From NCBI RefSeq assembly GCF_016899935.1, contig NZ_JACJJK010000004.1, positions 124,001 through 188,000 of the forward strand: a stretch of DNA of 64,000 nt, in the 5' to 3' direction. The position numbers and the translations under genes are program-made. How positions within the stretch are numbered: the stretch's first letter is position 1; every line of letters starts with the position of its first letter. The notes beneath the pieces are model-generated. The model worked only from the letters and a program-made list of their open reading frames with translations. It was not told the origin of the DNA and did no database searches. This DNA comes from Olsenella uli (GTDB taxonomy: Bacteria; Actinomycetota; Coriobacteriia; Coriobacteriales; Atopobiaceae). Positions 52,206-60,809 of the stretch are shown here, one piece after another.

Positions 52206-54236
52206 TTACCCGTGGCGAAGCTCGTCGAGGTAGGTCGGGCGCCGGACGAGCGTGCCGCGCGCGTCGTCGACGGCCCGGCGCAGCTCGCCCGCGCGCTCGA
52301 CGTACTGCCGCAGCACGTAGCGCACGTCCTCGTCGCCGAGCCGCCCGATCAGCGCCCCCGCCTCGCCGACGCCCGTGCCAAAGCGCTCGGGGTCGCAGCG
52401 CGCCTCCGCCAGGTCCACGACCGCGCGGAACGCATCCCGCTCCGTCGGACCCACGGCGCCCAGCCGCACCAGCAGCTCCAACTGCTCCAGCTCGCACTCA
52501 AGCTCCCAGAGGCAGAAGAGCATCCGGTCCGCCGCGTCGCGGTAGCGCGCGACCTCGGCGATCTCCGCGTTCTTCTCGCCCGAAGCGGAGATCGCGTCGA
52601 GCAGCGCGTTCGCCTGCGTGTGCAGCATCTGGAAGTGCAGCAGCCGCTCGGAGGAGACCACCGTGTCCACGCGCTCGTCGAGCGTCGTGCGCACGAGCCC
52701 CCAGCTGCGGCGCACCATGGCAAAGAGCTGGCGGACGTCGGCCGCGAAGAGCCGCCGGTCCGAGGTGGGCAGCACGAGCCGGTTGACCAGCGCCACGGTG
52801 ACCACCGCCAGCGCGAGCGAGCCCAGGCGCATCATCGTGGCGTAGCCGTCGTCGATGGAGGCCGAGGCCATCGTCACCGCGTAGGCCGTCGCAAAGAAAG
52901 CCGAGGTCACGGTGCCCGGACGGGCGGCGTAGAGCGGCGCCACGAGCACCATGCCCAGCACCATGATGCCGACCCAGCCCAGGTTGAGCAGCGCCACGGC
53001 GTGCACGAAGACGCACCCGAGCGCCGTGCCCACCATGCGGGTGCGCATGCGGCGCGAGCTCTCGTCGGGGAAGGGCTGCAGCAGCAGGTAGGCGTGCAGC
53101 ACGTACCAGTAGAGGTGGTCCACGGGCAGCAGCAGGTTGACGCTGCAGCTCACGGCCAGCACGATGCCGCAGCGCACCGAGAAGCGCATCTCGAAGGAGT
53201 CGAGCGTGGGCCGCTTGCGAAAGAGCGCCGTGCCGGCCGCGTGCCGCGCGGACATGTGCCAGACGCGCTGGTGCGGGTCGTCGGCGGTGCGCAGGATCAG
53301 CAGCAGCATGTTGAGGTAGCTGCGGCAGAAGATACGGAAGCGCGGCTCCTCGACGCGCAGGTCGGCGAGAAGGGCGCGGACCCGGTTGGCGAGCACCGCG
53401 CGCAGCGCCTCGTGCGCGTTCGCGTCCACCACGTCGTCGAGGCCGCGCGTGAGCTCGGCGAGCCGGGCGAGAAGCGCGGCGTGCTCGGCGCGGTGGCGAT
53501 CTTCCCAGTCGAGGCTGCCGGTCAGGTACGCCGTGCGCTGCGCCAACGTGGCCATCATGTCCAGCAGGTTCACGGTGCGCGGCGGGGCGGCGGAGTCCTC
53601 GCGCGCGGAGTAGGCGAGGGCGGCGAACTCGCGGCGCAGGGTAAGCAGCTCAGCGCGCAGGTTCTCGTCGACGCCGCGCTCCGCCGCGTGCGCGAGGCCG
53701 TCGGCGAGGCGGCGGACGCAGTCGTGCAGGCGGCTGCGGGCCTCCCGCGCGCGATGGCGGACGGCACCGGCCACGAGCAGGCCCGCGCTCAGCGTGAGGC
53801 AGCAGGCCACGAGCACCGCCGCCTGCGTGGCGAACGACGTCACGAGGTTGGCCGGCCGGAGCTGCAGGAAGGCAAAGAGCATCGTGTACGGGAAGTAGCG
53901 GCGCGGGTTGAGCTGAGACGAGCGCATGAACACGAGGACGAACGGCATCGCCAGGTTCACGGCCACGCAGAGCGCGAGGTTGGTTACCGCCAGGCGCGCC
54001 CCCACGAGCGCGAGCGCGCTCACCAGGAAGAAGCGGGCGTACTGAGCCGGCGGGTTGTACTTGGTCAAGCGCGTCTCAAAGAGCGTGGTGAACGGCGAGA
54101 CCGCGAGGAGGTAGCGGTCGCCAAAGCCGAGCTGCACGATCCAGAACAGCGCGATGAAGAACGCGATGACGGGCAGCGTGCCCACGAGCCGGGCGCGCCT
54201 CGCCTCGAGCCAGCCTCTGATCTCTTTGCTAGTCAT
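52206..54236 (-). CDS. FUSC-family membrane protein (aromatic-acid exporter-like)
   Basis: A 676-residue protein with two membrane halves. There are about five helices near the N-terminus (residues ~20-170) and a large cytosolic region with conserved Arg/Asp. A second membrane set follows (~330-490), with VDHLYWYVLHAYLLLQPFPDES typical of the FUSC/YccS/AaeB family, and then a helical C-terminal region. Such proteins export small aromatic or other organic acids, but substrates are mostly unverified. ATG 54236 chosen over a longer frame that runs into the repeat region upstream. The preceding intergenic DNA holds the paired REP-like hairpins. Confidence 0.82.
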   Translation of the reverse strand: MTSKEIRGWLEARRARLVGTLPVIAFFIALFWIVQLGFGDRYLLAVSPFTTLFETRLTKYNPPAQYARFFLVSALALVGARLAVTNLALCVAVNLAMPFVLVFMRSSQLNPRRYFPYTMLFAFLQLRPANLVTSFATQAAVLVACCLTLSAGLLVAGAVRHRAREARSRLHDCVRRLADGLAHAAERGVDENLRAELLTLRREFAALAYSAREDSAAPPRTVNLLDMMATLAQRTAYLTGSLDWEDRHRAEHAALLARLAELTRGLDDVVDANAHEALRAVLANRVRALLADLRVEEPRFRIFCRSYLNMLLLILRTADDPHQRVWHMSARHAAGTALFRKRPTLDSFEMRFSVRCGIVLAVSCSVNLLLPVDHLYWYVLHAYLLLQPFPDESSRRMRTRMVGTALGCVFVHAVALLNLGWVGIMVLGMVLVAPLYAARPGTVTSAFFATAYAVTMASASIDDGYATMMRLGSLALAVVTVALVNRLVLPTSDRRLFAADVRQLFAMVRRSWGLVRTTLDERVDTVVSSERLLHFQMLHTQANALLDAISASGEKNAEIAEVARYRDAADRMLFCLWELECELEQLELLVRLGAVGPTERDAFRAVVDLAEARCDPERFGTGVGEAGALIGRLGDEDVRYVLRQYVERAGELRRAVDDARGTLVRRPTYLDELRHG

Positions 54237-54319
54237 GGGCCTATTGTATTCGCATCGTAAATCAGATCGGCCTGCATGCGGCCGCAAAACGGCCCGCCAC
54301 GTGAGCGCGGCTCTTGTGG

Positions 54320-54448
54320 ACGTCGAGTCTGTACTTTTTTGCGGAAGGGCGGAGTACAGACTCAATATTCCGAAGAAGAATCGCAGGTAAATGGGCCGTG
54401 CATCGAGTCTGTATTTCGCGATTTTGGAGAAAAGTACAGACTCGACGT
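54320..54448. repeat. Paired REP-like hairpins with AGTCTGTACTTTT arms
   Basis: Hairpin 1 (54325-54363) uses GAGTCTGTACT and AGTACAGACTC. Hairpin 2 (54405-54443) uses GAGTCTGTA and TACAGACTC. The outermost 19 bases (ACGTCGAGTCTGTACTTTT at 54320-54338, and its exact complement at 54430-54448) are inverted terminal repeats of the whole 129-bp unit. Lies in the gap between two minus-strand genes. The doublet form is like BIMEs, though these could also be small MITEs. Confidence 0.75.
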
Positions 54449-54486
54449 GCGGCGTGGCAAAAGTCATGCCAAGGCCGCCGAACCGA

Positions 54487-55746
54487 CTATAGCCCCATCG
54501 CCTGCATCGCGAACATGATGACGGTGAGGACGGTCACGGCCACGATCGTGAACCAGGTGAGCGCGTTCCAGAGGCGGCTGTTGGCAAAGCGGCCCATCAC
54601 GTGCCGGTCGCTCGCGATCAGCACCATGAAGACGAGAAGCACGGGCAGCAGCACGCCGTTGATGACCTGCGCGACCATCATGATGCCAAAGAGGTTGACG
54701 TTCGGCAGCATGACCACCAGCGCGGACACGGCGATGACGGCGGTGATGATGCCCCGGTAGGTGGGCGCCTCGGCCCAGCTGCGGTCCGCGCCGCGCTCCC
54801 AGCCAAACGCCTCGCAGATCGCGCTCGACGTGATGCCCGGCAGCACGCAGGCCGCGAGCAGCGACGCCCCGGCCAGTCCCGCGCCAAAGAGCAGCTCGGC
54901 GTAGTCGCCCACGAGCGGCGCGAGCGCGGCGGCCGCGTCCTCGGCGCCGCTGACCTCGATGCCGGCGGGGTGCAGCACGGCGCCCGTCGTGAGGATGATG
55001 AACCAGGAAATGACGCTCGCGGCCACGGCGCCCGTCACGGTGTCGATCCGCTGGTAGGGAAGGTCCTCGGCGCGCGCGTTCTTCTCGACCACGTTGGACT
55101 GGGCCAGAAAAAGCATCCACGGCGCGATGGCCGTGCCCACGCTCGCCACCAGCAGCGACAGGTAGCGCGGCGTGGCCTCCACGTGCGGGACCACGGTGTG
55201 CAGGAGGGCGTCGCCCCAGTCGGGTCCCACCATGACGCCGGCCACGATGTAGGTCACAAAGACGCACGCGATGGCGAGAAGGACCTTCTCGATCCGGCGG
55301 TACGACCCGCTCATCGTGAGCAGCCAGATGGCCAGGGCCGCCGCCGGAACGCTCACGTAGACCGGCACGCCGAAGAGCGCGAGGGCCGACGCGATGCCCG
55401 CGAACTCCGAGAGCGTGACCGTGGTGTTGGAGACGAGAAGCGCGAGCATGGCCAGCGCGGAGAGCCGCACGCCAAACTGCTCGCGGATGAGCGAGGCCAG
55501 GCCCTTGCCCGTGACGCAGCCCATGCGTGCGGCGGTCTCCTGCGCCACGATGAGCAGGAAGCACATCAGCGGCACGGTCCAGAGCTGCGCAAAGCCAAAG
55601 AGCGCGCCCGCGTTGGAGTAGGTGGCCACGCCGCCGGCGTCCGCACCCGCGAGCGCCGCCACCATGCCGGGTCCCATCGCCGCGAGGATGCGGCGCGGCT
55701 CCAGCCGCGTTTGACGGGACTCCGCGCTCTTCTCGCCCTGCGGCAT
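54487..55746 (-). CDS. Nramp-related transporter, NRMT-like (possible Mg2+/Mn2+ specificity)
   Basis: A 419-residue protein with about eleven membrane helices. Helix 1 has GPGMVAALAGADAGG with Asp36; the canonical Nramp DPGN motif is reduced to D-A-G-G. The canonical helix-6 MPH motif is replaced by IAPWMLF. Loss of the metal-binding Met and Asn with retention of Asp is what is described for NRMT magnesium transporters (established for an Eggerthella protein). Directly follows the MgtE-like gene with no intervening base, supporting co-function. A specific Mg2+ assignment is inference. Confidence 0.8.
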   Translation of the reverse strand: MPQGEKSAESRQTRLEPRRILAAMGPGMVAALAGADAGGVATYSNAGALFGFAQLWTVPLMCFLLIVAQETAARMGCVTGKGLASLIREQFGVRLSALAMLALLVSNTTVTLSEFAGIASALALFGVPVYVSVPAAALAIWLLTMSGSYRRIEKVLLAIACVFVTYIVAGVMVGPDWGDALLHTVVPHVEATPRYLSLLVASVGTAIAPWMLFLAQSNVVEKNARAEDLPYQRIDTVTGAVAASVISWFIILTTGAVLHPAGIEVSGAEDAAAALAPLVGDYAELLFGAGLAGASLLAACVLPGITSSAICEAFGWERGADRSWAEAPTYRGIITAVIAVSALVVMLPNVNLFGIMMVAQVINGVLLPVLLVFMVLIASDRHVMGRFANSRLWNALTWFTIVAVTVLTVIMFAMQAMGL

Positions 55747-57621
55747 CTAGAACCCCGCCCCCACCACGGCGCCGGGGCCGGCGAGCGCGAGCGCCGCGCC
55801 CGTGAAGACCGCCACGGCCACGAGCATGGCCACGAGCGAGAGCGTGAACCCGGAGGTCTCCTTGTTTGCCGCGTCGCGCGCGCGAAGGACGCCCAGGTAG
55901 ACGGGCGTGAGCGCGAACGAGACGAAGGTGCTCGCCGCCGCCGCGAGGCCGCCCGTTACGAGCGCGTCGCCGAGGCTGCCCTCAAAGACCCCCGCCGTGG
56001 GGACGGCCGGCGAGACCAGCACGTTCATGAGGGCGACCACGATCAGAGCGAGCAGGACCCCCAGCGCGGCGCCGATGCCCACGCCCTTGCAGGTGAAGCC
56101 CAGCATGGAGGGCGTGTCCTCGTCGTCGGGGTCGTTCTCCAGGAAGAAGTTGGTGACGTAGGAGATGGAGTCGTCCGCGAGCACGAGTGCCACGGCGAGC
56201 GGGATCGCGATCGTGAGGGTCTCCGCCAGCGTGAGGCGCCCGCCCACGGCGAGCGCGAGCCCCGCCACGCCGAGCGCCCACAGGGCCACCCACACGTTGC
56301 GGCGCACGAGCCAGATGAGCGTGCTCGCGTGCCCGGAGTCCTCGCCGTCCGCCGAGCCGCCGGCCACGCGCAGGTCCTCGGCGTGCTCCTCCTCCAGGAC
56401 GTCCAGCGCGTCGTCCACGGTGACGATGCCCAGCAGGCGCCCCTCGTCGTTCACGACGGGCATGGCCAGCAGGTTGTACTTGGCGATGTCCTCGGCCACG
56501 TCCTCCTGATCGTCCTCGGGGCTCGCGGTCACGAGGTCGGCCGTGGCGAGCTCCGCCAGGCGCGTCTCCGGCGCGGCCACGATGAGCGCGTTGAGCGTCA
56601 CGACGCCGGCGAGGCGCCCCTCCTCGTCCACGAGGTAGACGTAGCGCACGGACTCGAAGTCCTCGTCCAGCCCGCGCAGCATCTCCACGGCGTCGGCCAC
56701 GGTGGCGTCCTCGGCGACGGTCGCCACCTCGGAGGTCATGATGCGGCCGGCCGTGTTCTCGCGATAGCCCAGCAGCTGGCGGATCGCGCGCTGCTCCTGG
56801 ACGCCCATCAGGCGCAGGAGCTTCTCGGCCTTGTCGTAGTCCAGCTCGCTGACCAGCTCGGCCGCGTCGTCCGGGTCCATCTCGGAGAGGATGCGCGAGG
56901 CGTCGGTCTCGGTGAGGTTGCCCATGAGCTCGGCAGCCATCGCGTCGTCGTCGAACTCGGCCATCGCGCCGGCGCGCTGCTCGTCGTCGAGCTGCGCGAA
57001 GACCTGGCCGCGCAGGCGCGGGTCCAGCCGCTCGATGATGTCGGCGATGTCGGCGGGGTGCATATCGTCGAGCGTCTTGTGGGAGACGGAGAGCTTGACG
57101 TTGGAGAGGTCGCGCTCCACGAGGTCCATGTAGCTCCACGCGATGATCTTCTCGGGCAGCGGGTGGCCAAAGGTGCGCGCCAGGCGCAGCGCCACGCGCT
57201 CGAGCGCCGGGTGGAGGCTCCGCAGCAGGCCGCGCGCGCCCACCTCCGCGCCCAGCAGGCGCAGCTGGGTTGAGCTCGTGTCCGAGAGCTTGAGGTCGTT
57301 CACGCGCACGACGCGCATGCCGTGCGTGTCCACGATCTGCTTGTTCAGGATGTCGCGGGCAAGGAGCACCTCGTCCGGCTGCAGGTAGGAGAAGCGCAGG
57401 TCCGTGGCGATGACCTTGAGGTGCACCTCGTGCTCGTCGTAGGTGTCCACGAACTTGCGCCAGCTGATCATGATGGGTGTGCGGCCGGGGCCCATGAAGG
57501 CCAGGCTCGTGATGCGGGGGAAGACCTCGCCCGTGGCGATGCCCAGGTCGGAGACCGTGCCGACCTTCTCGCCGTCGGCGTCAAGAACGGGGTTGCCCAG
57601 GAGTTGGGACAGGTAGATCAT
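55747..57621 (-). CDS. MgtE N-terminal/CBS-domain protein with divergent membrane part
   Basis: A 624-residue protein. An N-terminal PRC-barrel-like region (residues ~1-90 and again ~95-160) is followed by an MgtE_N helical domain (HPADIADIIERLDPRLR; DPDDAAELVSELD) and two CBS repeats (GRIMTSEVATVAEDATVAD; LATADLVTAS). These domains sense Mg2+ in MgtE. The C-terminal membrane region (about residues 460-620, five helices) lacks the usual GGN-type signature of the MgtE pore, so it may not conduct by itself. Adjacent to the NRMT-like gene, so it might regulate that transporter (inference). Confidence 0.78.
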   Translation of the reverse strand: MIYLSQLLGNPVLDADGEKVGTVSDLGIATGEVFPRITSLAFMGPGRTPIMISWRKFVDTYDEHEVHLKVIATDLRFSYLQPDEVLLARDILNKQIVDTHGMRVVRVNDLKLSDTSSTQLRLLGAEVGARGLLRSLHPALERVALRLARTFGHPLPEKIIAWSYMDLVERDLSNVKLSVSHKTLDDMHPADIADIIERLDPRLRGQVFAQLDDEQRAGAMAEFDDDAMAAELMGNLTETDASRILSEMDPDDAAELVSELDYDKAEKLLRLMGVQEQRAIRQLLGYRENTAGRIMTSEVATVAEDATVADAVEMLRGLDEDFESVRYVYLVDEEGRLAGVVTLNALIVAAPETRLAELATADLVTASPEDDQEDVAEDIAKYNLLAMPVVNDEGRLLGIVTVDDALDVLEEEHAEDLRVAGGSADGEDSGHASTLIWLVRRNVWVALWALGVAGLALAVGGRLTLAETLTIAIPLAVALVLADDSISYVTNFFLENDPDDEDTPSMLGFTCKGVGIGAALGVLLALIVVALMNVLVSPAVPTAGVFEGSLGDALVTGGLAAAASTFVSFALTPVYLGVLRARDAANKETSGFTLSLVAMLVAVAVFTGAALALAGPGAVVGAGF

Positions 57622-57786
57622 TCGTGCTCCTTACGTGCGTCGCGTGGGCGCGCTCGCGTGGTTCGCGGGAGCACGCCGCAGGTCATCGACTGTGAGGTCG
57701 AGGTTTCATGCGGACCTTTCTCCTAGGTGGATTCGCCGGCTGTATTGTAGCCCAAGCGCGCGTCGGCGGGCGAGAAGAACGGCGCG

Positions 57787-58359
57787 CTAGAACCGCGTCC
57801 AGGGCAGCTCGCGCTCGCCGTCTCCGCCGGCGCCGCGCCGGGGGCCGACGCTCATGCGTGGGCGGTAGCGCATCCCGCCGATCCTGTTGCCGGGGAAGCT
57901 CGTGACCAGGGCGTTGTAGCTGCGGACCTCCTCGTCGTAGGCGCGGCGCGCCTGCTCGAGGTCCTTCTCGGCCTGGGCGATCTGGCCCATGAGGGCCACG
58001 AGGTCCGGATTGGTCATGAGCGCCGTCGAGCGCTCCGCCACGGCAAAGAGCTCGCGAAGCGTCTGCGTGAGGGCCTGCGAGGCCACGATCTTGTCGGCCG
58101 GCCGCTCCGCCGCGTCAACGGTGGCGCGCGCCTGGCTGACGGCGTCGAGCATCTCGCGGCTGTGCCCGTCGCGCCCCGCCATTGCCGCCTCGAGCGAGGC
58201 CACGAGCTCCCCGCGCCGCGCGAGCGCCGCGTCGAGGACCTTCCACGTGGCGCGGCATTTCTCGTCCGCGCCCATGATGTTGAGGTAGGTGCGGGTGTAC
58301 ACCATGACCAGCGCGATGAGCGCCAGGCCAAGCAGGAGGATGACGACGATGGGGTCCAC
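57787..58359 (-). CDS. LemA family protein
   Basis: A 190-residue protein with one N-terminal membrane segment (PIVVILLLGLALIALVMV) and the LemA-typical TYLNIMGADEKCRATWKVLD, then a long helical body and the family's late motif SYNALVTSFPGN. The role of LemA is unclear; members are often envelope-associated. ATG with GGAGCG upstream. On the minus strand downstream of the stop lies one GTTCTTCTCG copy. Confidence 0.88.
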   Translation of the reverse strand: MDPIVVILLLGLALIALVMVYTRTYLNIMGADEKCRATWKVLDAALARRGELVASLEAAMAGRDGHSREMLDAVSQARATVDAAERPADKIVASQALTQTLRELFAVAERSTALMTNPDLVALMGQIAQAEKDLEQARRAYDEEVRSYNALVTSFPGNRIGGMRYRPRMSVGPRRGAGGDGERELPWTRF

Positions 58360-58387
58360 GGGCGCTCCTTGGGGCCGAAGGGCGCGA

Positions 58388-58480
58388 TGGCGGAGGAGGA
58401 GGGATTCGAACCCTCGGAACGGGGGTTGCCCGCTCGACGGTTTTCAAGACCGCTGCAATCAACCACTCTGCCACTCCTCC
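58388..58480 (-). tRNA. tRNA-Ser(UGA) with encoded CCA
   Basis: The minus strand folds as a class II tRNA. The acceptor stem GGAGGAG pairs with CTCCTCC. The anticodon arm CGGTCTTGAAAACCG has a TGA anticodon in a CTTGAAA loop. A long variable arm and the TTCGAAT T-loop follow, and CCA is encoded at 58390-58388. Serine identity follows from the anticodon and long variable arm. Confidence 0.95.
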
Positions 58481-58540
58481 GAGCGCGCGAGCACTAGTAT
58501 CCTACCCCATGTGGCACGGTGCGAGGCGCGGGAGGTGCGC

Positions 58541-59020
58541 ATGGGCGAGAAGGACGACGGCTCGACGGCGGCGGACGAGAAGTACATGCGCCTGGCGCTC
58601 GAGGAGGCCGAGGCGGCCGCCGCCGAGGGCGAGGTGCCCATCGGCGCAGTGGTCGTGTGCGACGGGCGCGTCGTGGCCCGCGCGCACAACCGGCGCGAGA
58701 CCGACGCCGACCCCTCGGCCCACGCGGAGTTTCTCGCCATGGTGGAGGCGTCGCGCGAGCTGGGGCGCTGGCGGCTCACGGGCTGCACGGTCTACGTGAC
58801 GCTGGAGCCCTGCCTCATGTGCGCGGGCCTCATGGTGAACGCGCGTGTTGACCGCTGCGTCTACGGGGCGGCCGATCCCAAGGGCGGCGCGGTGGGCACG
58901 CTCTTCGACGTGAGCCACGACTCTCGGCTCAACCACGAGTTCGAGGTCACACCCGGCGTGCTCGCCGACGAGGCAGCGGGGCTCCTGCGCTCGTTCTTCC
59001 GCGCGCGCCGCCGACGCTAG
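58541..59020 (+). CDS. tadA: tRNA-specific adenosine deaminase
   Basis: A 159-residue enzyme that deaminates A34 to inosine in tRNA-Arg(ACG). Zn-binding motif HAEF (His-Ala-Glu), and the PCLMCAG pair of Cys after LEP. ATG 58541 with GGGAGGTGCGC upstream; a longer frame upstream runs through the tRNA gene and is rejected. It is divergent from the tRNA-Ser gene. A GTTCTTCTCG copy follows 9 bp after the stop. Confidence 0.93.
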   Translation: MGEKDDGSTAADEKYMRLALEEAEAAAAEGEVPIGAVVVCDGRVVARAHNRRETDADPSAHAEFLAMVEASRELGRWRLTGCTVYVTLEPCLMCAGLMVNARVDRCVYGAADPKGGAVGTLFDVSHDSRLNHEFEVTPGVLADEAAGLLRSFFRARRRR

Positions 59021-59104
59021 GGCGCGGGCGTTCTTCTCGCCTGCGTGCCCTTCCCGTCGGTGACAACGCGCACGGTTTGCTTCAACGTTACATAACCGCA
59101 GTTA

Positions 59105-59140
59105 AAAATAACGCGCACGGCAATCTGTGCGCGTTATTTT
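59105..59140. terminator. Bidirectional hairpin between tadA and the lactate permease gene
   Basis: A 14-bp perfect stem AAAATAACGCGCAC (59105-59118) with GTGCGCGTTATTTT (59127-59140), 8-base loop, with A/T runs at both ends. It serves convergent genes. The half AACGCGCACGG is repeated once upstream (59066). Confidence 0.8.
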
Positions 59141-59165
59141 GGAGGGCGACAAAAACGCGTCGCCG

Positions 59166-60722
59166 CTACAGCACGAGCGAGCCCACGTACACGATGACCG
59201 CCATCACGACGGCGTAGGCAAAGGCGTACTTGGCGATCTTGCCGAGGATCTCGCCGTCCTTGCCCACGAGGCCGCAGGCCGCGCAGCCGATCGCGATGTT
59301 CTGCGGGCTGAGCATCTTGCCGGCGGAGACGCCGAGCGAGTTGGACGCCACGAGCCAGGTCTCGTTGGCGCCGATGGACTGCGCGGCGTGGAGCTGCACG
59401 TTGCCAAAGAGCACCTCGCTCGAGGTGCCGGAGCCGGTGACGAACGTGCCGAGCGCGCCCAGCAGCGGCGCCACCAGCGGGTAGAAGCTGCCGAGCGCGG
59501 CCACGAAGAACGCGGAGATGCTCGCGATCATGCCGGAGTAGCCCATGATCTTGGCGCAGGCCAGCACGCCGAGCATGGTCACGATGGTCTTGGCCATCTG
59601 CTTCACGGTGGCGACCAGCACGCCCAGCATGTCGCGCACGGAGCAGCGCTGGATGAGGCCGCCCACGATGCCGCAGATGAAGATCAGCACGCCGGGCGTG
59701 TTCACCCACGAGAACGTGAGCGTGGCCGTGGGGTCGCCGGCGTAGATGTTGACCGTGCTCTTGATCGCGGAGAGCGGCCCGTTCACGAACGGCACGAGCT
59801 TGCTCGTGGCGAGAAGGACCACAAAGATCAGCGCGAACGGCGCCCAGGCACGCAGCTTGTCGGCGACGGACTCCTCCGGCGCGTCGTCGTCTGCGGCCGC
59901 GACCAGACGGAACTTCTCGGGCACCTCGGCGCCGCTCTTGTGCATGTGCAGCGCGTAGGCGAAGGTGAGGACGAGCGAGACCACGGAGGCCACCACGTCG
60001 GGCAGCTCGCCGCCGATGAAGTGGCCGGCCACCACGAGGCACGCGGCGAAGGAGACGCCCGAGACGAGCGAGATGGGCAGCATCCCCTTGAGGGCCTTGG
60101 GGCCGTGGCCCACGAGCGCGACCATGAGGATCGGGCAGGCCACGACGAACGGGAAGACCTGGATGGCCTGGACGGTGGAGAGCTCCACGACGTCGATGCC
60201 GGTGATGGAAGCGAGCGTGGTGGTGGGGATGCCAATGGAGCCGAACATCGTGGGAACTCCGTTAGCGATGAGGCACGCCAGGATGGCGGTCACGGGGGAG
60301 ATGCCGAGCGCCATGAGCATGCTCGCGGGGATGGCGACGGCGGTGCCGAAACCGGCCATGCCCTCGAGGAAGCCGCCGAAGCACCAGCCGATGAGCAGCG
60401 TGAGCACACGCCGGTCGGCGGAGACCGAGCAGAGCATCCGCTTGATCGTCTCCATGGCGCCGGTGTGGACCGTGAGGTTGTAGGTGAAGACCGCCGCGAT
60501 GATCACGATCACGATGGGCCAGAGCGCCATCGCGAAGCCCTCGAGCGCGGCCGTGGCCATGTTGACAGGCGTCATGCCCCAGCCGAGGGTGGCGCAGACG
60601 GCGGCCACGACGAGCGCGCCGACGCTGGCGAGGTAGGCCTCCATGTGCAGGCCGCACAGGGCGATGACGAGCCAGATGATGGGGGCGAGGGCGAGGACGA
60701 ACATTCCAAAGAGCTCAAGCAT
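59166..60722 (-). CDS. L-lactate permease (LctP family)
   Basis: A 518-residue protein with about 12-13 membrane helices. Landmarks: an N-terminal GLHMEAYLASVGALV region, GWCFGGFLEGMAGFGTAVAIP (typical LctP signature), ANGVPTMFGSIGIP, TGSGTSSEVLFGNVQ. It probably carries lactate (or glycolate) with protons. Upstream sits the third copy of the GGGGTC-type palindrome. No other lactate gene is adjacent. Confidence 0.9.
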   Translation of the reverse strand: MLELFGMFVLALAPIIWLVIALCGLHMEAYLASVGALVVAAVCATLGWGMTPVNMATAALEGFAMALWPIVIVIIAAVFTYNLTVHTGAMETIKRMLCSVSADRRVLTLLIGWCFGGFLEGMAGFGTAVAIPASMLMALGISPVTAILACLIANGVPTMFGSIGIPTTTLASITGIDVVELSTVQAIQVFPFVVACPILMVALVGHGPKALKGMLPISLVSGVSFAACLVVAGHFIGGELPDVVASVVSLVLTFAYALHMHKSGAEVPEKFRLVAAADDDAPEESVADKLRAWAPFALIFVVLLATSKLVPFVNGPLSAIKSTVNIYAGDPTATLTFSWVNTPGVLIFICGIVGGLIQRCSVRDMLGVLVATVKQMAKTIVTMLGVLACAKIMGYSGMIASISAFFVAALGSFYPLVAPLLGALGTFVTGSGTSSEVLFGNVQLHAAQSIGANETWLVASNSLGVSAGKMLSPQNIAIGCAACGLVGKDGEILGKIAKYAFAYAVVMAVIVYVGSLVL

Positions 60723-60770
60723 AGGGTGACTCCTAGGGTCGCGCGTGCAATCAACCCCTTAATCTACCAA

Positions 60771-60809
60771 AACTTGCCTGAAAGGGGTCAGACCCCTTTC
60801 AGGCAAGTT
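60771..60809. repeat. 39-bp palindrome, GGGGTC family, copy 3
   Basis: Arms AACTTGCCTGAAAGGGGTC and complement around a central A, all 19 bp perfectly paired. It differs from the other copies by A-to-G changes that are compensated on the opposite arm. It overlaps the last codons and the TGA stop of the rRNA methyltransferase gene, so it has extended into the gene end. Confidence 0.85.

Noticed and set aside
54601-57273. 890-residue plus-strand frame
   Set aside because: Mirror of the NRMT-like and MgtE-like genes; His/Gly/Arg/Asp-rich composition typical of the antisense frame in GC-rich DNA.
57622-57786. Possible Mg2+ riboswitch before the MgtE-like gene
   Set aside because: The leader is GC-rich and short. 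I could not form M-box or ykoK-type conserved stems; only a -10-like TACAAT on the minus strand (57744-57749) is seen. Covariance-model search would settle it.
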